NCBI GenBank assembly: GCA_030068075.1
Contig: CM057831.1
Coordinates: forward strand, 13,807,370-13,871,369
Direction of reading: 5' to 3'
DNA from: Paguma larvata
Lineage: Eukaryota > Chordata > Mammalia > Carnivora > Viverridae
Length of the DNA stretch: 64,000 nt
The notes beneath the pieces are model-generated. The model saw only the letters and a program-made list of their open reading frames with translations. It was not told the origin of the DNA and did not search any database. Both the position numbers and the translations under genes were made by a program. Below are positions 56,128-64,000 of the stretch, in pieces (position 1 is the first letter of the stretch; each line of letters opens with the position of its first letter).

Positions 56128-58108
56128 TTTCATACAGGTTGCTAAGTAGAAAAGACGCGGCTTCTTCCATTTTATAGGTAGCGAGACTGAGGCTCAGACA
56201 GTCAAGAAGACCCCTCAATTTTACATCAGAAATCAGGGTGAAGACACAAGAGAAAGGTTAGGTGTGTTGGCAGCCACTCCCAGTGTGGAACCCACAGGTT
56301 ATGGTAGGAGCACTCCTTCCCGGAACCGCTGCCTTGAGTTTCCACAATGGATATGAATTCGAGTGCGAGGCCTTACTAAGAAATTGCATTGCCTTTATTT
56401 TCGTTGCATATTTACTTGCCTTCTAGGATTAGGTCAGGATTTCTTAACATCAATAGAAAAGGGGGAATTTATAAAAACCAAATGGCTACGGCGTTCAGTT
56501 GCATCTTTGAAAGGAACCTGGATTCGGTTAGATCATTGAGGCTTTGTTTGACCTTAAACAGCTTTGGCAGCTTAAATTTGAGATTTTAACCCCTCCATAA
56601 GGCTGTTAAACCAGCCAGAAAATGTGGAGCATTTGAGAAATTCCGCAGATGGAGGGGACACAAATGCATTGAAAGGAACCTAAATGCTGGTGCTGGGGAC
56701 ACAGGTGCCCGCGGAAGGGGGAGGGGTCGTACCTGGGGCGGCAAGTCCCTGGAGCTCCCTAAATGGCGAGGCCCTGGGTCTTCAGCTCTGCCCTTCCTCA
56801 ATGTGCACTGGCCTCCCCGGCCCTTCCTGTAGAATGGCTGTCTAGCGCCTGGGCATTTTGAGCGAGAGTCGGGAGAAAAGCCTCCCAGAGCCACCGGCTG
56901 TCCTGCACGCGGCGTGCTGACTTGTCCATTTCGTGTGTGCTTCACGGCCTGCGGTGCGTGCAGAATGGGCAGAGGGGTCAGAACCAGATTCAGATGACAC
57001 CCCTGGTGGAAGGCGGAGTCTTGCCTTGTTTTGTGGATAGGTGTTGGGGGTCGGGGAGAGGCCGGCGGCTCCTAACTAGCCAGTCTAGTGCGATTTGAAT
57101 AATGCCAGGTGCCCTGTACCGACAGACTGATGTGACACCGTCTCTGAGTCTGGTCTGCTGACTGCGATTGTCGAATAGGAGCTCAGGCTTCCCGTCTACA
57201 GAGGGGACAGAGAAATGGCGTAAACTCCAAATCCAAAGGCTGGTTCTTCCCCACGTGAGCTGTGCTGGTCGTGCCCAAACCTGTTTTTCACACCGGATCC
57301 CTTCCCCAGGCTTCTGACTTTAAGGGTGTTTCCCCGGTGGCCTCTTCTGGGTCCCTCAGGCCTCCTCGCCAGGAACCGAGTCCCAAGGATTCCAATGTGA
57401 CCACCACGGGCCGCTTTGTCCAGATGTAGCTTAAATATTATGGCAACGAACGGTCTTCTGCTACCTGAGGAACTCGGCACCTGAACGGATGTGGTCCCAG
57501 GTGCGCGGGTGTTCTTATGGCCACTTTCTAATAGGGCAACTGAGAGCCCAGAGAGGGGAACCATCGGCTCAAAGGGGCACGCAGGCAGGGCAGGATTGAC
57601 CCCCAAGTGCACTCCCCACCCCCTACTTGCTCTCGCCTGGATGTGATCGTGACCTAGAACTCCAGGGCTTGTGGCTGGCGCTGTCGGAACACTCCGGGCC
57701 TCTCTGGGGCCCTCCCTCTCCTACCCTCCGCTGTAGCAGAAGCTTGCAAAGAGCTCGAATTTCACCGGGGGCTGGAGGGGCGGGCAGGCAGGCCCGGCTG
57801 CGGCGGTAATTTGTCTGGTTTACTAGGTCAGCTTCCTGTCAGGGCTCACTGTGGTTTAAAATGATTGTGGAGCCGGTCTCTTATTGACAGAGGCCTTATA
57901 AGCCCCCGGTATGTCTGCTCCGGCTTCCATCCTTGAGGGAGCTGCTTGGCCACAACCTCTGCAGGCCTTGCCTCTGTCCTCGAGGGCTACATATGGTTTC
58001 CCGGGGTCACCCGTGACACCCTGCAGCATCTGGGCCTCGATATGAGGCCGACGCTGGCCGTCCTTGGCTCCTTTTCTGCTCAAACACTACAATTGTCTTT
58101 TCAGAGAG
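56128..58108. other. Intergenic, mostly unique, moderately GC-rich
   Basis: MIR-like scraps lie near 56165-56250 and 57520-57605 (antisense). No gene is recognised. Open frames are short and without domains. Confidence 0.45.
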
Positions 58109-58125
58109 AATTTCACTTGATTTGT

Positions 58126-58342
58126 CTTTTTGTTTTTTTTTTTTAATGTTTATTTATTTTTGAGAGAGAGAGAGACACAGCGCGAGCAGGGGAGGGGCAG
58201 AGAGAGAGAGGGAGACACAGGATCTGAAGCCGGCTCCAGGCTCTGAGCTGTCGGCACAGAGCCCGACGCGGGCCGAACCCGCAGACCGTGAGATCCGAGC
58301 CGAAGTCTGGTGCTCAGCCAACCGAGCCACCCAGGCGCCCCA
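58126..58342 (-). mobile_element. CAN-SINE with perfect 17-bp target duplication
   Basis: AATTTCACTTGATTTGT flanks it exactly at 58109-58125 and 58343-58359. It is one of the youngest-looking insertions in the window. Confidence 0.97.
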
Positions 58343-58359
58343 AATTTCACTTGATTTGT

Positions 58360-59975
58360 AAATGTAATCTACTGCCTCAGCCTTCTCCCTTTTTCTCTGT
58401 CCGCGAGTTGTCCGAGGCTGTAGTCGCCAGCCGTGTGGTTGTTGCTCAGTCGAAATGGGGCCAGTCCAAATTCAGATGTCTCCCCTGCATAAAATACACA
58501 CTAGATTTCCAAGACTTAGGACACAGAAGAAGGTAAACTAGCTCGTTAATTTTTTTTATATTAATTATGATGAATGATAATATTTAAACTCCATCGCGCT
58601 ACATAAAAAATTACCATTAATTTCAGCTGCTTCTTTTTCCTTTGTTAACGTGGCTACTGGAAAAAGGTTAACCCGTGTGGCTGACGTTCTGTTTCTGTCA
58701 GGCAGTGCTGACTTACACCAATTTATTTTCTCTAAAATGCCGATTTCTCCTGTGCTCCTGTTCTGATTTGAAAGCCCTGGACCGAACCTTCCGGTTCCTG
58801 TGTGACTCGTGTCTTGCCTCTACCTGGCTTCAGACTCTCTGCTTTGTGCTAATAATACTGCTTGTACTTCCTGCATCTCATGAAATTTTATACGGGGAGG
58901 CGAACGCTTTGAAATGTGTGGCCCTGGCTGCCAGGAATTCTAATTTTTATCAGGTGGCCGCGGATGCCGTCTCTAATAGAGAAGCCAGCGTGTCTAGGAT
59001 TGTTTCCCGTCCTCCACCCCGTGCGAGGAGAACCCCGAGAGCCTTTTCCCTCCTCAGAGTCAGGAACAGCAGTTTGAGAGGATCAGCCTCTCTTTGGGTT
59101 AACAGTTCCCAGAATAGGACTGGGGGAGTAAAAAACAAAAAGGCCATCGAACCGGGGAAGGAGACGGAGGGTTGCTGGCATTTCACTTCTTTTGTTCTCG
59201 TTCTTGGCCGCGGGAACAGAAACCGATGGGCAGTTGGTGGAGGGCGGCCTCTGCAAAGTGGTCTGATCAGATTCCTGAGCTTCTAGGTCATCCAGCAAGA
59301 TCGCGACTGGCCGGAGTCATGCTACTCCTCTCCTGACCTTGAAAGGTGTGACGAGTGGACTTCCGTTCATTGCCTCTGGAAGCCTCTATTGACTCTCTAT
59401 GATGTCCTGGGCATCGATCTCATCTTTGTGAGAATTTGGTGAGCCAGCAAAGGAGTAAGTAGAGGAAATGAGGAAAAAAAAAATCCGCGTTTGATATTAG
59501 CAAACAACAACAACAAAGACGCCAGAAATAGAGAAGAATGTAAAACACTCCCTCCCTTCCTGTCTTTTGCCTCCTTTTTATCCTCAGAGTGAAGCCTGGT
59601 CCCTGGTGCTTGTGGTTCTCTGCGAGTGAATGAGTGAATGGGTCGTTTGTGTCAAAATGGACATCCTCATTTGCAAAGTAAAACCGTTTGGGGTGTTGCG
59701 ATCTATCTTTGCAACTCCCAAGAAAGCTGCCAGAAGTTGTCAGGCATCGGTCTGGGGCAAAATAGGATTCCAAAGATACTCGATGTATTGACAGGAACTG
59801 GGAGAAGGTGAGCTCAGCCTACGTGTACCCTATATCAGAGATTTTTCTGAGCGGCTGGAAGGAATTACTTCTCTTTACCATACAAACATAATTTTATTTA
59901 GACATGGAAATGCAGTCATATTATATGTATATTTTGTTTTCCTTGGTAATGTGGTCTTGCCTCTTTGTTTTTCTT
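58360..59975. other. Intergenic, unique
   Basis: AT-rich 58535-58640 is repeat-free and could be a conserved element. The 203-codon open frame at 58675-59286 has hydrophobic parts but no domain that I recognise, and no start context or splice structure supports it. Confidence 0.45.
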
Positions 59976-60375
59976 GGGTCCTTCCTCACCCAACCACTGT
60001 CTCCATTAATACCAGCTTGGAAATTCCACCAAGACCTATGTCTAAATGCTCTGAATCACCCTTTTTCATGACTATGCAATATTCCTCTGTGTGGCTCTAT
60101 CATCATTTCCTAACCTTCTCCTTAGTAAGATGCCTATTCGTTCCCAAATTCGTTTGTTTGTTACTGATCTTTTGAAGAACATGTGTCCATATACCTTCTT
60201 TTCTTGGGTCGGGTGTTTTTATCTGTATTAGCTAAGTTCCCAGGAGGAGATTTCAGGGTGTGTATGCACTTTTAAATTTTAATAAATATTGTCGCATTAC
60301 TTTCTAAAAAGACTATAACAATTCTCATTTTCATCAGCTATGTAAGAAAGTACACATCTTCCCTCTCCTCCAGAA
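59976..60375 (-). mobile_element. Old L1 3' fragment, antisense
   Basis: CATGACTATGCAATATTCCTCTGTG, CTATTCGTTCCCAAATTCGTTTG and GTGTATGCACTTTTAAATTTTAATAAATATTGTCGCATTAC fit the reverse complement of an old L1 3' region. Confidence 0.6.
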
Positions 60376-60444
60376 GGGTGTTTTTTTTTTTAAGAAATTC
60401 CTTACCAGTATGATAGATATAGGTGAATAATTTATTGCTCTAGA

Positions 60445-60946
60445 CCAAGAGTCATAGTGGGGGGCGGGGATGCACTCCTTCTCAGGACACAGTTTCTTAA
60501 CAGGTAAAATAAATTAACGTGGGGTCACAAAGAAAACTAATTATATTGAAATATAGTTTTCAAATATCAAAAACCCCCAGTTTACAATATAGACACATGT
60601 GTGTCTCTATTAGCAGATTAGATAACAAAGTCTAGTTGCAGAGCTAATAGCCACCATAAATTCAGAGAAGTGATGAATACAGATGACGTTTCAACATATA
60701 TGTCACCGCGGTAACGTGACATGAAAGGATCGGTGATTTACAATGGAGACAAAGTCATGGGTACAGCTAATGTGACTATGGTTTGTCGCCCGCGCTTGGG
60801 ATTGAAGTGGGAACACTACGATTCAGTTGGAAACTAATGAAACTAGAAGTGTAAGGTTTGTCCATGTAAGTTCATAGACTGCTCCAGAGTATCCTTCGGC
60901 TCCTTGGGGCCTCTCCGTACTGTCGGTTAGTGAGGTGGGCGCCCCT
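60445..60946. mobile_element. hAT-type MITE with intact 8-bp target duplication
   Basis: A 502-bp AT-rich element lies between perfect 8-bp repeats GCTCTAGA (60437-60444 and 60947-60954), the hAT hallmark. Inner text GGGTCACAAAGAAAACTAATTATATTGAAATATAGTTTTC and GTCCATGTAAGTTCATAGACTG agrees with an old mammalian hAT (Charlie-group) family. I cannot give its exact name. No transposase frame is present. Confidence 0.75.
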
Positions 60947-61176
60947 GCTCTAGACCCTCAGGGAAGGGGCTCTGGAGACTGTCTGATTCTACTCTTTCAT
61001 TTCACAGAAGAGAAGACAGAATCCTCGATTTTGGCCCCAACCGAGATCTGCATTCAGCTCTCCCGGCCCCCTTCCTGGTATTCTTTGGCCCCCAATTTCA
61101 CCTCTCTCTAAGGAGGCGCACCCTAGCAGAAGGGGTTGCCTTAGCCTCCTCTGTTTGGCACTAAGTCCCTGCTAGA

Positions 61177-61397
61177 CCGGCACTTGGGAAACCATGGCTT
61201 GTGGGCCGTATCCAGCCTACTGCTGTTTCTTGTAAATAAAGTATTATCAAAACACAGCTGCAACCATCTGTTTTCATATTGCCATGGCTAGGTCCTGTTA
61301 CGATGGCAGAGTTGAGTGGTTGTGGCGGGCCATGGGGGCCACAGAGCCTATAATATTTACTCTCTGGCCCTCTGCAGGAAAAGTCCGCCAGCCCCCA
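61177..61397. mobile_element. hAT-type MITE, second family
   Basis: Parts recognised are TTGTGGGCCGTATCCAGCC, TTGTAAATAAAGTATTATCAAAACACAGC, GGCAGAGTTGAGTGGTTGTGG and AATATTTACTCTCTGGCCCTCTGCAG. They match the widespread short DNA transposon with ends CAGGGGTCGGCAAAC. Target duplication is not clear. Confidence 0.8.
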
Positions 61398-61439
61398 GCT
61401 TCGCCCACAGGTGATGTGTACTCTGACTGCCACCGTCCC

Positions 61440-61804
61440 TGGATGCTGCCTCTTCCAACTGTGGAGCTGGGGGGCACCGTGGCACCGTTGTTTCAGGGAC
61501 TTTGCATATACCGTTCCCACTCTCAAGAATCCTGAATCCCCAGCCCCCACTCCTGTGATTTCATCCCTTCCGGGAAGCCTTCCCTGATCAACCTCTTTCC
61601 TCAAGCCTACTTTCCATGCCCCTAACGCATGCCCCTTCAGTGCCCCCCATGATTAGCACGGACCGTGTTTAACTGTGACCGTCTAGTTGCCTGTCTCCCG
61701 CACTAGATATAAATTCACTGATACATCCCCAGTATCTGGCTTTACGGAGATGCTCGAAACAGATTTGTGGACTGGATGAATGAATGAATGAATGAATGAA
61801 TGAA
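61440..61804 (+). mobile_element. L2 LINE 3' end, sense, with (TGAA)n
   Basis: GGGACTTTGCATATACCGTTCCCACTCT, GGAAGCCTTCCCTGATCAACC and CCCAGTATCTGGCTTTACGG lead to a (TGAA) tandem at 61777-61804, the L2 terminal repeat enlarged. Confidence 0.85.
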
Positions 61805-62469
61805 GTAGGTGAAAGTTTATCCTCAATGGCGCTTACTTCACTGCTTTTTTATCCTTCCGTCTTTCCATTCAAGGACAACCTGTCGCCACTCTGCCCTCCT
61901 TTAAATGGACTCACTATAGTCCCCTTCTACGACTGAAATGTGTTTTCAGGAAATAATTTGATAAACTTATTCTTAAATACCTGATACAGATTAATGTCAG
62001 TGCCATGAGAGCAAAAGTCTTATCTATGTTATTTGCCCCATTTATCAAATGCCCAGTACATACATGGGTGTGTACAAAGAAGGTGTTCGATAGATATTTT
62101 TCTGAATAAATTAATGTTTGTGGTAGCTCAAGTTTGGCTTAAACCAAAGGAATACATCTCTAATTGTGGAATTTTGGGTGTGAGAGGCCAAGTTGGGAAA
62201 TATTTTTGGACGTAAAATACCTTCTCTTGTGTTTCTGAAGTATCGCAAATTCAAAGACTTCCCCTTCTCAACTGTAAGAGGTAGGCTGGTGTCTTAGGTG
62301 TCAGCGTAGGGAAAGGAAATGCTAGAGGAATGTGTATCAGGAGAGGTATGAAAACCCAGGGAAGGTGGGATTTTGTGAGAAGGTCTGTTATCTTCATGGC
62401 TGCCGTATCCCAAAATTCTTTCAACCCCGAATGTACAAAGGTTAACCTTTTTAATGTTTATGGGTAGTC
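61805..62469. other. Intergenic, no recognised gene
   Basis: Part of 61980-62120 (ATTTGCCCCATTTATCAAATGCCCAGTACATAC…GTTCGATAGATATTTTTCTGAATAAA) looks like a further diverged L2 end. Nothing else is seen. Confidence 0.45.
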
Positions 62470-62484
62470 TTGACAGCCCAGCTG

Positions 62485-62694
62485 CTTTTCATTTTAAATG
62501 TTTATTTTATTTTATTTTTGAGAGAGAGAAAGAGAGAGAATAAACAGGGAGAGGGAGACACAGAATCTGAAGCAGGCTCCAGGCTCAGAGCTGTCAGCAC
62601 AGAGCCCGACGCGGGGCTCGAACCCACAAACCGTGAGATCATGACCTGAGCTGAAGTGGGATGCTTAATTGACTGAGCCACCCAGGTGCCCCTG
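62485..62694 (-). mobile_element. CAN-SINE
   Basis: Minus-strand copy. Imperfect repeats TGACAGCCCAGCTGCT (from 62470) and TGACAGCCTGGCTTCT (from 62695) flank it. Confidence 0.93.
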
Positions 62695-62710
62695 TGACAG
62701 CCTGGCTTCT

Positions 62711-64000
62711 GATACCCAGTTCTAAGCTTTGCTCCAAGGCCACCCTTGCTAGCTCTGGATGGGAGAGTACAGTCAGTGTCACAGGTGCTGTGGGACTCGA
62801 AGCCCCCTCCCAGGACCAAGGCGCCATCGCCGGTTCTTTTGGAGGCTCGTGGTGCCTAGGCTTGGGACTGCTCCCGGCCATGCAGGCATGCACCTGTTAT
62901 GGCCCAATATCCCGTTTTTCCCGTATGGGGCTTCTCCAACGCCCTGTGATCTCACTACCCCTTCAAAGTGACTGGAAACTTCTCAGCAAAGTTTCCAGAT
63001 CTTTTGCAACCTTCAAGGGGGCTAGAAAGCTGACCGAGTTCCTGTCCTAGGCGGAGAGGGCCCCTTGCAGGGAGAAGGGCAGGTGGGGGGAGTGAGGAAA
63101 ATGACAAACATGACCTTCCATATCTCTGCTCTCTCTGGACTGCGGGCCGGGAAGGATAAAGTAGATTCGCCAATAGTGACCCTTCTCCCACAATAACTGA
63201 TTCTCCAGTAGCTTTTCTTGGCTGGAGAGGATACAACAGATTCTGTGTCGACGTAAGGCCTCTGGGCTCAGTGGACCGCTAATACCAGGACGCTTTCTTT
63301 CCCAGTCCCCTTCTCCCTTCAGCCAGCCTGCTTGAGAAAATATTCTGGACTCCCCACAGTTCTAGTTCCTTCCCCTGCTTGAGAATCTGTGAGGATTATC
63401 TGAGGTCATTCGGTCTTGACCTTTGAATGTCTTCTTGCCCTGGGCAGCCAGTCCACCTGGGCCTGGTTCCATAAAGCCTTCACAAAACGTCCAGGCGGTC
63501 TGGCCTGCTTTGGCTACGTAAATGGCATGGGCCAAAGATGGTACCTTGGCCCCAGTCACGGCTGTCGCAAGTCAGAGCAGGAAAATCACGTAAGAGCCAC
63601 GAACTTCTCGGTCCACAGGGAAACTACAAATCCCTTCTTTTCTGGAACGTACCACCAGTCCAGGGATGGACTGTGACGAATATTTGGCCTCAGGCAGTGC
63701 TGGAGCCTAGGGAATGCTTTAGATGCATGTGTGTTTTCTCACAGAATTATAAAGCCCAGCAGCTCCCGGTGCCAGAGCCTGCAGAGAGTTTCTGTGTTTT
63801 TCGACTATTCATTAGTGATTACATACCCCCCTGAACACCTGCAAGACCGATTCATAAAGCGAGCATTCATGGACTTTGGCAAGGCCTTCATGGGAACCGC
63901 AGAGCATGGGCCACGGTCATTGTATCTCTAGATAAAAACATTCTCTTACCAAGGAGGCCTCTGAAAATAGAAGCAGGCTGCGATTTCGGTTCGGCACCAC
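62711..64000. other. Intergenic, unique, no recognised feature
   Basis: No repeat or gene could be named up to the end of the window. Open frames are short and without domains. Confidence 0.45.

Noticed and set aside
58675..59286. 203-codon open frame with hydrophobic segments
   Set aside because: No similarity I can recognise, and hydrophobic runs come from T-rich sequence.

Overview
This is nuclear DNA from a carnivoran mammal, almost certainly a feliform and most probably a cat (Felidae). Two things point there. The first is the 3' end of SORL1, with vertebrate intron-exon structure. The second is about 25 copies of the tRNA-derived carnivore CAN-SINE in its feliform form (GGGGCGCCTGGGTGGCTCAGT head, GAGCCTGGAGCCTGCTTC middle, CT-rich stretch, AAATAAACATTAAA tail). 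No prokaryotic genes, CRISPR arrays or complete mobile-element genes are present.

Layout. Positions 1-8416 hold the last five coding exons of SORL1 on the + strand: the end of one fibronectin III domain, the last fibronectin III domain, the stem, transmembrane segment and FANSHY tail, and the terminal exon ending in MVIA. Five introns or intron parts surround them. From 8417 to about 12.5 kb lies a long SINE-free 3'UTR with several poly(A) signals. The remaining 51 kb is intergenic and I see no protein-coding gene in it. From 12.5 to 18.5 kb it is SINE-containing. From 18.5 to 42.9 kb it is nearly free of CAN-SINEs and is made of single-copy DNA, old L2 and MIR pieces and a few simple repeats. 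From 42.9 to 58.3 kb it is a dense repeat landscape: a deleted Tigger DNA transposon, antisense L1 and L2, nested SINEs and a hAT element. From 58.3 to 64 kb it is a mixture with two or three further DNA-transposon copies. A strong CpG island at 40.93-41.48 kb, followed by a canonical TATA box at 41,555, is the best candidate for an unannotated promoter.

How it works together. SORL1 (SorLA/LR11) is a sorting receptor; the part coded here anchors it in the membrane and carries its retromer and GGA sorting signals. The downstream region is plausibly regulatory or non-coding RNA territory. I found no new multi-gene system. The most unusual things are structural: a near-perfect palindrome made from two SINE halves joined at a 7-base microhomology, a short templated insertion inside an old L1 (26-bp exact inverted copy plus a 16-bp palindrome), a 44-bp remnant SINE bounded by a perfect 12-bp target duplication, an unidentified ~140-bp repeat present twice 1.8 kb apart, and a marked strand bias of SINE insertions.
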